Assembly: GCF_003945385.1 (NCBI RefSeq)
Contig: NZ_AP018920.1
Span: forward strand, 5,270,001 to 5,334,000
Length of the DNA stretch: 64,000 bases
Origin: Pseudonocardia autotrophica
GTDB taxonomy: Bacteria; Actinomycetota; Actinomycetes; Mycobacteriales; Pseudonocardiaceae
Direction: 5' to 3'
Part shown: positions 24,930 to 32,889 of the stretch, in pieces
Position numbering within the stretch: position 1 is the first letter of the stretch
How the letters are laid out: the number at the start of each line of letters is the position of its first letter
Program-made: the position numbers and the translations under genes
The notes under the pieces: model-generated
Seen by the model: only the letters and a program-made list of their open reading frames with translations
The model's database searches: none
What the model was told of the DNA's origin: nothing

Positions 24930-25658
24930 TCACGCCTCGATCGTCGCGGCGAGCGAGGTCACCAGCTTCTCCGCGGCATCGCCCAGATGCCGACGGATCG
25001 CAGCCTCCGCCGCGTCCGGATCGCGATCGCACAGCGGCCCGGCGATCTCGGCGTGCTCGGTCCAGGCGTTGTCGAACACGGTCGTGATGTGCAGCACGCT
25101 CACCATCGCCCGCTCGACGATCGACCACACCGGCACGATCGACCGCTGGTAGTGCTGGTTCTGCGACGCGGACAGGATCGCCATGTGGAACTCGCGATCG
25201 GCCGCGAGCAGCTTCGCCGCGTCGTAGGACGCGAACGCGCGGCCGTGCGTATCCACAATGGTCTGGATCTGGCGCAGGTTCCAGTCCGAGCCGTGCTCGG
25301 CGGCGCTGCGCACCGCCTGCGACTCCAGCGCGAGACGTACCTCGTACACCTGCCGGACGTCGGTCTCGGTCAGCGGGCGCACCGCCACTCCCCCGCCGGG
25401 CAACGACTCGAGCAGCCCCTCGGCCACGAGCTCGGGAATGGCCGCACGGATGGGCATCCGACTCACGCCGAGCTGACGCGCGACCTGGACCTGGTTCAGC
25501 TTCCCGTCCGGGATCTCGGCGAGCGCGATCGCCAGCCGCAGCCGATCCCGTACGGTGCGCACCAGCGTCGTCGTGTCGCGCGGTGGGAGCTGCTCCAGTG
25601 CGGATCCTCGCGACAGTGAGTTTCCGGCCGGTTCGGAATCGGCATTCGTGGTCGCCAT
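24930..25658 (-). CDS. GntR family regulator, FadR/FCD subfamily
   Basis: 242 residues. The winged helix is VRDRLRLAIALAEIPDGKLN, QVQVARQLGVSRMPIRAAIPEL and VAEGLLESLPGGGVAV. The helical FCD domain carries the usual metal-site positions (DREFHMAIL, HAEIAGPL, RRHL). FCD regulators bind palindromic operators as dimers and release them on binding an organic acid. The palindrome TCCTGGATCC lies 52 bases upstream of its ATG and before five other units nearby, so this is the best candidate for their common regulator. That link is inferred from position and symmetry. Confidence 0.9.
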   Translation of the reverse strand: MATTNADSEPAGNSLSRGSALEQLPPRDTTTLVRTVRDRLRLAIALAEIPDGKLNQVQVARQLGVSRMPIRAAIPELVAEGLLESLPGGGVAVRPLTETDVRQVYEVRLALESQAVRSAAEHGSDWNLRQIQTIVDTHGRAFASYDAAKLLAADREFHMAILSASQNQHYQRSIVPVWSIVERAMVSVLHITTVFDNAWTEHAEIAGPLCDRDPDAAEAAIRRHLGDAAEKLVTSLAATIEA

Positions 25659-25709
25659 GGACGTGCGCACCTTTCGTCGTCTTCGCGGCCAATCTAGCAG
25701 CGGCGGGGT

Positions 25710-25719
25710 TCCTGGATCC
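25710..25719. promoter_or_regulatory. Putative GntR operator 4 (autoregulation)
   Basis: TCCTGGATCC within GGTTCCTGGATCCCC, 52 bases upstream of the gntR start. The 5' ATCCAG extension of sites 1-3 is missing. Confidence 0.6.
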
Positions 25720-25807
25720 CCGAGCCATTCTGGTCGGAACGTGCGGCAACCCCGTACCGGCCGATGGCCGGTACGGGGGCGGCGGGCCGCGACGTCGGCA
25801 GAGCGGG

Positions 25808-26818
25808 TCAGGCGGTCTCGGTGATCTTCCGGTCCACCCACGGCATCATGTCGCGCAGCCGGGCGCCGACCTGCTCGATGCCGTGCGCCTTGCCCTCCGC
25901 ACGAAGTCGCAGGAAGTTCGGCCGGCCGTTGTCGTCCTCGGCGATCCACTCCTTCGCGAAGGTGCCGTCCTGGATCTCGGTCAGGATCCTGCGCATCTCC
26001 CGGCGGGTGTCGTCATTGACGATCCGCGGGCCACGGGTGAGGTCGCCGTACTCGGCGGTGTCGCTGCACGAGTAGCGCTGACGCGCGATCCCGCCCTCGT
26101 AGACGAGGTCCACGATCAGCTTCATCTCGTGCAGCACCTCGAAGTAGGCGATCTCCGGCTGGTATCCCGCCTCGACCAGGGTGTCGAACCCGGCCTGGAT
26201 CAGCGCCGAGGCGCCGCCGCAGAGCACTGCCTGCTCACCGAACAGGTCGGTCTCGGTCTCCTCCGCCACGGTCGTCTCGATGACCCCGGCCCGGGTGGCG
26301 CCGAGCGCCTTCGCGTAGGCGAGCGCGAGCGGCTTGGCGTTGCCGCCGTCCTGCTCGACCGCGACCAGCGCGGGAACCCCGTGCCCGTCCACGAACTGCC
26401 GGCGGACCAGGTGCCCCGGCCCCTTCGGAGCGACCAGCGCGACATCGACTCCCTCGGGGGCCTGGATGTAGCCGTACCGGATGTTGAAACCGTGGCTGAA
26501 GACGAGCAGGTCACCCTGCTTCAGGTTCGGCGCGATGTCCTGCGCGTACAGGGTGCGCTGGACGGTGTCGGGAGCCTGGACCGAGATGACGTCGGCCTCG
26601 GCCACCGCCTCCGCGGGAGTGACGACCCGCAGGCCCTCCTCCTCCGCCTTCGCCCGCGACCTCGACCCCTCGGGCAGGCCGACACGGACGTCGACACCGG
26701 AATCCCGCAGGCAGAGTGCGTGGGCGTGGCCCTGGCTGCCGTACCCGAGCACGGCGACCTTCCGGCCCTGGAGCAGTCCCAGGTCGGAGTCGGCTTCGTA
26801 GTAGACGGTGGCGGTCAT
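25808..26818 (-). CDS. ilvC: Ketol-acid reductoisomerase, class I
   Basis: 336 residues, NADPH-dependent Rossmann domain plus knotted helical domain. [17 protein letters not shown] is the dinucleotide loop and [10 protein letters not shown] suggests NADPH. Catalytic and metal residues are present: [20 protein letters not shown] (Asp and Glu), YFEVLHEMK (two Glu) and SDTAEYG. It should convert acetolactate-type ketol acids to dihydroxyacids. The setting is odd: no ilvB, ilvN, ilvD or leu gene is near, and it is flanked by catabolic genes and operators of the local GntR set. It may be a second copy serving a degradation route. Confidence 0.93.
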   Translation of the reverse strand: MTATVYYEADSDLGLLQGRKVAVLGYGSQGHAHALCLRDSGVDVRVGLPEGSRSRAKAEEEGLRVVTPAEAVAEADVISVQAPDTVQRTLYAQDIAPNLKQGDLLVFSHGFNIRYGYIQAPEGVDVALVAPKGPGHLVRRQFVDGHGVPALVAVEQDGGNAKPLALAYAKALGATRAGVIETTVAEETETDLFGEQAVLCGGASALIQAGFDTLVEAGYQPEIAYFEVLHEMKLIVDLVYEGGIARQRYSCSDTAEYGDLTRGPRIVNDDTRREMRRILTEIQDGTFAKEWIAEDDNGRPNFLRLRAEGKAHGIEQVGARLRDMMPWVDRKITETA

Positions 26819-26890
26819 CGATCCACTCCCTTGTCAGACGTTGTGCGCGACCCCGCCGATGCGAAGCCGATGGTGAACCTACTATGCGGC

Positions 26891-26900
26891 TCCTGGATCC
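26891..26900. promoter_or_regulatory. Putative GntR operator 5
   Basis: TCCTGGATCC followed by AGGA, so TCCTGGATCCAGGA is a perfect 14-base palindrome, the most symmetric of the six sites. It is on the ilvC side of the divergent region. Confidence 0.65.
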
Positions 26901-26962
26901 AGGACGCGCGGTGACTTCTTCGCTCGAACCTTGAGTCGCCGGAGGTGTCGCGTTATCCTTGA

Positions 26963-26972
26963 TCCTGGATCC
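26963..26972. promoter_or_regulatory. Putative GntR operator 6
   Basis: TCCTGGATCCA within TTGATCCTGGATCCACG, on the amidohydrolase side of the divergent region. Confidence 0.6.
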
Positions 26973-27072
26973 ACGCTTGCGATTCACCACCTGAACCGCT
27001 GTTCGGGCGACCGCCCGTCTTCTCTTAGCCCCTTCCCATGGCCCCCGTCAGTCGAAAGGTCCGTTCCCGAAC

Positions 27073-28194
27073 ATGGTTGACACCGCCGTTACTCAGAGAC
27101 GGAAGCTCGCCGAACCCGCGCCAGGCACCCGTGCCGCCGTGGTCGACTGCGACACCCACCCGATCCTGCCCTCGGCCCGGGATCTCCTCCCCTACCTGGA
27201 CGAGTACTGGGGCGATCAGCTGATCGGCGCACTGGCGCCGTACTACGACCCCAACTACCACCCGCGGGGTTCGCGCATCGCGCAGCTTCCCGATGCCCGC
27301 ACCGACGACAACGGCCGTGCCTCGACCCGCGTCGAGGACTTCGTCGCCGACGTGTTCGCCGACGGGCGCACCGACTACGCGATCCTGAACTGCCTCTACG
27401 CGGTTCAGCAGATGCACCAGCCGCGACGCGAGGCCGCGCACGCCCGCGCACTCAACGACTGGGTCGCTCACGAGTGGCTGGCCCAGGACGACCGCCTGCG
27501 CGCCTCGATCGTGGTGCCCCAGGGCACCCCGGAACTCGCCGCGGCCGAGATCGACCACCGCGCCGGCGACGACCGGTTCGTGCAGGTGCTGCTGCTCGGC
27601 CAGTCCGAGCTCCTCTACGGCCGCCAGATCAACTGGCCGATCTGGGAGGCGGCGCAGCGCAACGGGCTGCCGGTCACCATCCACATCGGTGGTGTGTTCC
27701 GGCAGGCCCCGACCTCGGTCGGGTGGCCCACCTCGTACCTGGAGTGGTACGTCGGCCAGCAGGCGAACCTCGAGGCCCAGATCAACTCGATCGTGTCCGA
27801 GGGCGTGCTGCAGAAGTTCCCCGGCACCAAGGTCGTCGTCAGCGAGGTGGGATTCAAGTGGCTCCCGCCCTTCGTCTGGAAGTTCGACAAGCTCTGGAAG
27901 AGCTACCGGCCCGACATGCCGTGGCTGGATCGCGCCCCCTCCGACCTGATCCGGGAGCACTTCCGGTTCACCACCGCGCCCTCCGACGGCGCCGAGGAGC
28001 TCGGCGGCCTGGACACCGTGGTCGACCGGATGGGCAGCGACCGGATGCTCGTCTACTCCAGCGACTACCCGCACCAGCACACGACGGGTCCGCACGCGAT
28101 CGCGGACGGGACGTCGAACCCCGAGGTCCTCGAGCGCATCTACCGGCACAACGCCTGGGACCTCTACAACCTGGCCGTCCCGGCCGACGAGTGA
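27073..28194 (+). CDS. Amidohydrolase family protein, subunit or enzyme A
   Basis: 373 residues, TIM-barrel amidohydrolase_2 (ACMSD-like) family. Strand 1 carries D27-x-H29 (VVDCDTHP), a histidine is in VTIHIGG, and the strand-8 aspartate is in VYSSDYPHQH. The family includes metal-dependent hydrolases and non-oxidative decarboxylases or hydratases. Its neighbour encodes a clearly different homologue with the same plan, and the two genes are 14 bases apart, so they may form one heteromeric enzyme. It is the first gene of a seven-gene operon. Confidence 0.88.
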   Translation: MVDTAVTQRRKLAEPAPGTRAAVVDCDTHPILPSARDLLPYLDEYWGDQLIGALAPYYDPNYHPRGSRIAQLPDARTDDNGRASTRVEDFVADVFADGRTDYAILNCLYAVQQMHQPRREAAHARALNDWVAHEWLAQDDRLRASIVVPQGTPELAAAEIDHRAGDDRFVQVLLLGQSELLYGRQINWPIWEAAQRNGLPVTIHIGGVFRQAPTSVGWPTSYLEWYVGQQANLEAQINSIVSEGVLQKFPGTKVVVSEVGFKWLPPFVWKFDKLWKSYRPDMPWLDRAPSDLIREHFRFTTAPSDGAEELGGLDTVVDRMGSDRMLVYSSDYPHQHTTGPHAIADGTSNPEVLERIYRHNAWDLYNLAVPADE

Positions 28195-28208
28195 AAGGCG
28201 CCTCCACC

Positions 28209-29342
28209 ATGACTGTCATCGACCACGCTCCCGCCACCGCGCCGGTGAGCGAGCCCGTCCTCGGCACTGGCATCTTCGACGTCGACATCCACCCGGTCCC
28301 CAAGGAGGGGCTGATCGCCGGTTATCTGCCCGAGCGCTGGCGCAAGCACATCGCCGAGTACGGCGTGCGCACCACGAACGGCCTGTCCACCGTCACCGAG
28401 TACCCGCAGATGTTCGGTGGCGCCATGCGCAACGACGCGTGGCCCACCGACGGGACCTACCCGGGCTCCTCACTGGATCTGATCCGTGAGCAGCTGCTGG
28501 ATCCCTACGGCATCACCATCGGGGTCCTGCAGTGCCTCGCCCCCGGCGGCCAGACACTGAACCCGGCCAGCCAGGCACTGGATCCTCGGCTCGCGCACGT
28601 GCTGACCCAGGCCATCAACGACTGGCAGCTCGAGCACATCGTCTACCCCGAGCCGCGCCTGCGCGCCTCGGCACCGGTCGCCTTCGAGGCCGCCGACCTG
28701 GCGATCAAGGAGATCGAGCGGATCGGTTCGAACCCGGGCGTGGTGTCCCTGCTGGGCCTGAGCAAGACGCTGGAGCCGCTGGGCAGCCGGCGCTACTGGC
28801 CGATCTACGAGGCCGCGGTCGCGCACGATCTGCCGATCCAGTTCCACCTCTCGCAGGGCGGCGGGCACGCCAACACCGGTACCGGCTGGACCTCGTACCA
28901 CACCGAGTACCACGTCGGGCACACCCAGAGCCTGCAGTCGCAGATGCTCAGCCTGATCCTGACCGGCACCTTCGACCGCTTCCCCGAGCTCAAGGTGATG
29001 TTCGTCGAGGGCAACGTGCTGCACTTCGCGCCGCTGGCCGAGCGGCTCGACTACCACTGGAAGAACCTCCGCAGCGAGGTCCCCGACCTGCAGCGCAAGC
29101 CCTCGGAGTACATCAAGGACCACATCTGGGTCTCGACCCAGCCGATCGACGAGCCGGAGAACCCGCATCATCTCGCCGAGATGATCGAGGAGTTCTGCCC
29201 GGACAACGTGGTGTTCGCCTCCGACTACCCGCACTTCGACTTCGACTCCCCGGAGACGGTCTTCCCGGCCGAGTTCCCCGACGAGCTGAAGCAGAAGATC
29301 TTCCGCGACAACGGTCTGACGTTCTTCGGCTTGGACGGGTGA
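28209..29342 (+). CDS. Amidohydrolase family protein, subunit or enzyme B
   Basis: 377 residues with the same TIM-barrel plan as its neighbour: D26-x-H28 in IFDVDIHPVP, a histidine in IQFHLSQGGGH, VEGNVLHFAPLAERLDYHW, and the aspartate in FASDYPHFDFDSPE. It reads in tandem with homologue A, and the Rieske gene starts four bases after its stop. The overall sequences diverge enough that they are not a recent duplication. The substrate is unknown; hydrolysis or decarboxylation of a carboxylated intermediate is the family expectation. Confidence 0.88.
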   Translation: MTVIDHAPATAPVSEPVLGTGIFDVDIHPVPKEGLIAGYLPERWRKHIAEYGVRTTNGLSTVTEYPQMFGGAMRNDAWPTDGTYPGSSLDLIREQLLDPYGITIGVLQCLAPGGQTLNPASQALDPRLAHVLTQAINDWQLEHIVYPEPRLRASAPVAFEAADLAIKEIERIGSNPGVVSLLGLSKTLEPLGSRRYWPIYEAAVAHDLPIQFHLSQGGGHANTGTGWTSYHTEYHVGHTQSLQSQMLSLILTGTFDRFPELKVMFVEGNVLHFAPLAERLDYHWKNLRSEVPDLQRKPSEYIKDHIWVSTQPIDEPENPHHLAEMIEEFCPDNVVFASDYPHFDFDSPETVFPAEFPDELKQKIFRDNGLTFFGLDG

Positions 29343-29346
29343 GGTC

Positions 29347-29841
29347 ATGACCAAGTACGCAGTCGCCAACGTCGCCGACATCGGCCCCGGCGAGCGCAGG
29401 ATCGTCGAGATCGAGGGCCGCGCCGTCGGCGTGTTCAACGTCGAGGGCGAGTACTACGCCCTGCTCGACCGGTGCCCGCACGCGGGGGCCGCACTCTGCA
29501 GCTTCGGCACCGTCTTCGGGGTGTCGGAGTCCGAGGCTCCCGACATGCCGGTGACCTACGAGCGCAACCGGTCCATCCGATGCCCGTGGCACGCGTGGGA
29601 GTACGACATCCGCACCGGCGAGTCGTTCTTCGACCCGCGCAACGCGCGGGTCCGCAAGTACAACGTCGAGGTCGTTCCCGGTTCCCCCGAGGACACCGTC
29701 GATCCCGACGGTGGCGTGCAGAAGGGCCCGTACGTGATGGAGGGCTACGCGGTCTCGATCGACGGCGACATGGTCGTGGTCGACACCAGCCGCCGACGCC
29801 CGGCCCGCGGCCCTCGCGCCGAGGCGACCAGCCGATCCTGA
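29347..29841 (+). CDS. Rieske [2Fe-2S] ferredoxin-like protein
   Basis: 164 residues. The cluster ligands are C43-P-H45 (RCPHAGAALC) and C79-P-W-H82 (CPWHAWEYD). The 33-residue gap between the two ligand boxes includes an insertion (VFGVSESEAPDMPVTYERN) longer than in typical Rieske ferredoxins. No mononuclear-iron oxygenase domain is attached and none is encoded nearby. It probably shuttles electrons from the reductase encoded at 29939. Its position between amidohydrolases and reductase is the unusual feature of the operon. Confidence 0.92.
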   Translation: MTKYAVANVADIGPGERRIVEIEGRAVGVFNVEGEYYALLDRCPHAGAALCSFGTVFGVSESEAPDMPVTYERNRSIRCPWHAWEYDIRTGESFFDPRNARVRKYNVEVVPGSPEDTVDPDGGVQKGPYVMEGYAVSIDGDMVVVDTSRRRPARGPRAEATSRS

Positions 29842-29938
29842 TCGGCTCCTCGCCCGTCCGCCGGGCCGGCGTGCTCCGCCGACCCGGCGGATCTCCGTTC
29901 AGCCTCGTCGAATCCTGCCGGCCCGTCCCTCGAAACGG

Positions 29939-30913
29939 ATGACCCTCATGCCGAACACCCCCCGCAACGCTCCTGCCGAGGTGCGCGCGGTCGTCGCGGA
30001 GATCCGACCGGAAGCGACCGGCGTCGTGTCCGTACGCCTGGAACCCGCCGCCGGCGACAAGATGCCCGCCTGGGAGCCGGGTGCGCACATCGATCTGGTG
30101 CTCGGCCCCGACCTCGAGCGGCAGTACTCGCTCTGCGGCGACCCCACCGACCTGCGCAGCTGGCGGATCGGGGTGCTGCGCGAGCCGGCGAGCCGCGGTG
30201 GTTCGGCGCACGTCCACGAGAAGCTGGTCGTGGGCGACGAGGTGCTCTGCCGCGGCCCCCGCAACAACTTCGCCCTCGATGCCGCCGAGGAGTACCTCTT
30301 CATCGCCGGCGGCATCGGGATCACGCCGATCCTGCCGATGATCCGCGCCTGTGCAGCCGAGCGGAAACCCTGGCGGCTCGTCTACGGCGGGCGGACCGAG
30401 GCCTCGATGGCGTTCCGCACCGAGCTCGATGCCCACGGTGACCTGGTCACCGTCTGGCCGCAGGACGAGAAGGGCCTGCTCGACCTCGGCGGGCTGCTCG
30501 CCACCCCGTCGCCCGGCACACAGATCTACTGCTGCGGACCCGGCGCCCTGCTCGACGCCGTCGAGGAGCGCTGCGCGACCTGGCCGGTCGGCGCGCTGCA
30601 CCTCGAACGGTTCCGCCCCAAGGACGGCGCGCTGGACGGCGAGAACTCCACGTTCGAGGTCGTCCTGGACCACTCCGACATCAGCATCACCGTGACCGCG
30701 GACCAGACCGTCGCCGAGGCCATCGAGGCCGCCGGGGTCGACGTACCCACCTCGTGCCGCGAAGGCACCTGCGGCACCTGCGAGACCGTCGTCCTGGAGG
30801 GCGACCCCGACCACCGCGACTCCTTCCTGACCGCTCAGGAGAAGGCCTCGAACGAGGTCATGATGGTCTGCTGCTCGCGCTCGCACTCCGACCGGCTCGT
30901 CCTCGACCTGTGA
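29939..30913 (+). CDS. PDR/VanB-type ferredoxin reductase with C-terminal [2Fe-2S]
   Basis: 324 residues in three domains: flavin-binding barrel (RQYSLCGD), NAD-binding (FIAGGIGITPILPMIRAC) and plant-type ferredoxin with C-x4-C-x2-C in CREGTCGTCETVV and the fourth cysteine in MMVCCSR. Phthalate-dioxygenase-reductase homologues pass electrons from NAD(P)H to a partner oxygenase or ferredoxin. The likely partner is the Rieske protein encoded 98 bases upstream. The start could be 29939 or 29948; neither has a strong ribosome site. Confidence 0.93.
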   Translation: MTLMPNTPRNAPAEVRAVVAEIRPEATGVVSVRLEPAAGDKMPAWEPGAHIDLVLGPDLERQYSLCGDPTDLRSWRIGVLREPASRGGSAHVHEKLVVGDEVLCRGPRNNFALDAAEEYLFIAGGIGITPILPMIRACAAERKPWRLVYGGRTEASMAFRTELDAHGDLVTVWPQDEKGLLDLGGLLATPSPGTQIYCCGPGALLDAVEERCATWPVGALHLERFRPKDGALDGENSTFEVVLDHSDISITVTADQTVAEAIEAAGVDVPTSCREGTCGTCETVVLEGDPDHRDSFLTAQEKASNEVMMVCCSRSHSDRLVLDL

Positions 30914-30950
30914 CCCCTCCCCGGGGCACCGACATGATCGGAGCACATCC

Positions 30951-31673
30951 ATGAGCGAGAAGCCGACCGGCTCGGCCGTCGTCGTCGGGGGCGCGCGGGG
31001 CATCGGCCTCGCCGCCGTCGGGCTCGCCACCTCGCACGTCGCCGCGATGACCGTGCTGGACCTCCCGGAAACGGCTCCGCAGGTGACGGAGGCGTTCCCC
31101 GGTGCGCGCTACCTGCAGGCGGACGTGCTGGACCGGGCATCCCTGGAGAAGGGATTCGCCCTCGCCGCCGAGAGCGGACCGGTGACCGCGGTGTTCGTCC
31201 CGGCGGGCATCACCCTGCCCACGCCGCTGCTGGAGGTCACCCAGGAGGACGCCCAGCGTTGCCTCATGATCAACATCATGGGGTCGATCAACGCGATCCA
31301 GGCGGCGGCGCCGCACCTCGCCGCCGGTGCGTCGATCGTGCTGTGCGCATCGGTCGCCGCCTACACCGGCGGCGGATACGTGGGCGGCCCCGTGTACGGC
31401 GCCTCCAAGGCCGGGGTGATCGGCCTGACCAAGGGGGCCGCCCGCGAGCTCGCCGACCGGCAGATCCGCGTCAACTGCATCGCACCGGGCTGCACCTCCA
31501 CCTCGATGATCGGCGACGATCCCGAGGTCATCGCGACGCTCTCGGAGCGCGCGCTGGTCGGCAGGCTCGCGGCGCCGGAGGAGATCGCGCAGGCCGCGCT
31601 GTACCTGTGGTCCTCGGCCTCCTCGTTCATGACCGGCGCGGTGCTCGACGTCAACGGCGGCATCCGGCTCTGA
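30951..31673 (+). CDS. Short-chain dehydrogenase/reductase
   Basis: 240 residues. The nucleotide loop is VVVGGARGIGLAAV (first residue of the usual TGxxxGxG replaced by Gly). The active-site region is CASVAAYTGGGYVGGPVYGASKAG with Y-x3-K. LNVNGG-like DVNGGIRL ends the fold. It is predicted to oxidise a hydroxyacyl or alcohol intermediate with NAD(P). It lies between the reductase and the thiolase, and so could supply the 3-keto group needed for thiolysis. Confidence 0.9.
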   Translation: MSEKPTGSAVVVGGARGIGLAAVGLATSHVAAMTVLDLPETAPQVTEAFPGARYLQADVLDRASLEKGFALAAESGPVTAVFVPAGITLPTPLLEVTQEDAQRCLMINIMGSINAIQAAAPHLAAGASIVLCASVAAYTGGGYVGGPVYGASKAGVIGLTKGAARELADRQIRVNCIAPGCTSTSMIGDDPEVIATLSERALVGRLAAPEEIAQAALYLWSSASSFMTGAVLDVNGGIRL

Positions 31674-31716
31674 TCGGGCCCGACATCCGTTCCCGCCATC
31701 TCCCAGGAGTGCATCC

Positions 31717-32889
31717 ATGTCCCCCACCCCACATCTGACCGGCTGGGCCCACAGCCGGTTCGGCCGCTCCGAGCTCCCCGACGTCGAGGCGCTGATGGCC
31801 GAGGTCTCCCTCGCCGCGGTATGCGATGCCGGTCTCGAACCGGCCGACGTCGACGCGGTCTCCGTCGGCGTGTTCGGCACCGACACCACCCGCCAGCGGT
31901 TCGACGCCGCCCTGGTCGGCACCGGCGCCCCCGAACTGGCCGGCACCCGTGCGGTGCGTTCGGAGAACGCCTGCGCCACCGGCAGCGCCGCGCTCTACGC
32001 AGCCCTGGACATGGTCGAGGCGGGCCGGGCGCGGGCAGTCCTCGTCGTCGGCGCCGAGAAGATGACCAGGACACCCGGCCCGGAGGTCACCGAGACGCTC
32101 CTCGGCGCCGCCTACCTCCCGGTCGAGGGAGAGTTCGGCAGTTTCCCCGCGGTATTCGCCTGGCTCGCCGCCCGGTACGCCGAGCGCTACGGCGACCCGC
32201 GCGAGACGCTGTCGCGGATCGCGGCGAAGAACCACCGCAACGGGGTCGCCAACCCGTTCGCGCACCTGCGACGCGACCTGGGCCTCGAGTTCTGCTCGAC
32301 GGTCTCCGAGCGCAATCCCGTCGTCGCCGATCCACTGCTGCGGACGGACTGCTCGATGGTCTCCGACGGCGCGGCGGCCGTCGTCGTCAGCTCGCCCGAT
32401 CTCGCCGCCGGTGCCCGGCGCGCGGTGCGGGTCCGGGCCCGCGTCCAGGCCAACGACCCGATGCCGATCGTGTCGCGGCCCGATCCGCTCGCGCTCGCCG
32501 GCGCCGGCCGGGCCTTCCGGGCCGCGCTCGCCGAGGCGGGCGCCGGGCTCGACGATCTCGACCTGATCGAGACCCACGACTGCTTCACCGTGGCCGAGAT
32601 GCTGCAGTACGAGGCGTTCGGGCTGGCCGAGCCGGGGAAGGCCTCGACCGTGCTGACCGAGGGCCGGACCGAACCCGGCGGGGTGCTCCCGGTCAACGTC
32701 TCGGGCGGGCTGAAGGCCAAGGGACACCCGATCGGCGCGACCGGGGTGTCCCAGCACGTGCTGGCGGCGATGCAGCTCGTCGGGGAGGCCGGCGACATGC
32801 AGCTCCCCCGGGCCGAACGGGCCGCGGTGTTCAACATGGGCGGCGCCGCGGTGGCCAACTACGCGACGGTCCTGGAGGGCACCCGATGA
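31717..32889 (+). CDS. Thiolase family protein (SCP-x/acetyl-CoA acetyltransferase type)
   Basis: 390 residues. ENACATGSAALYAALDMVEAG holds the nucleophilic cysteine, ETHDCFTVAEML and GHPIGATG hold the catalytic histidines. It cleaves a 3-ketoacyl-CoA with CoA, or condenses acyl-CoAs. The SCP-x-like branch often handles branched or cyclic substrates. The stop overlaps the start of the ligase gene (ATGA), so translation is coupled. Confidence 0.92.
   Translation: MSPTPHLTGWAHSRFGRSELPDVEALMAEVSLAAVCDAGLEPADVDAVSVGVFGTDTTRQRFDAALVGTGAPELAGTRAVRSENACATGSAALYAALDMVEAGRARAVLVVGAEKMTRTPGPEVTETLLGAAYLPVEGEFGSFPAVFAWLAARYAERYGDPRETLSRIAAKNHRNGVANPFAHLRRDLGLEFCSTVSERNPVVADPLLRTDCSMVSDGAAAVVVSSPDLAAGARRAVRVRARVQANDPMPIVSRPDPLALAGAGRAFRAALAEAGAGLDDLDLIETHDCFTVAEMLQYEAFGLAEPGKASTVLTEGRTEPGGVLPVNVSGGLKAKGHPIGATGVSQHVLAAMQLVGEAGDMQLPRAERAAVFNMGGAAVANYATVLEGTR

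Larger units (their letters stand above)
26819..27072. promoter_or_regulatory. Divergent ilvC/amidohydrolase control region with two operators
   Basis: 254 bases. TCCTGGATCC occurs at 26891-26900 (CTGGATCCAG palindrome, 73 bases from the ilvC start) and at 26963-26972 (about 100 bases from the amidohydrolase start). One site per direction suggests both operons answer to the same regulator. Confidence 0.65.

Noticed and set aside
28490..28585. Further CTGGATCC words inside the second amidohydrolase gene
   Set aside because: They lack the TCC start of the operator form and lie within coding sequence where Leu-Asp-Pro codons generate them.
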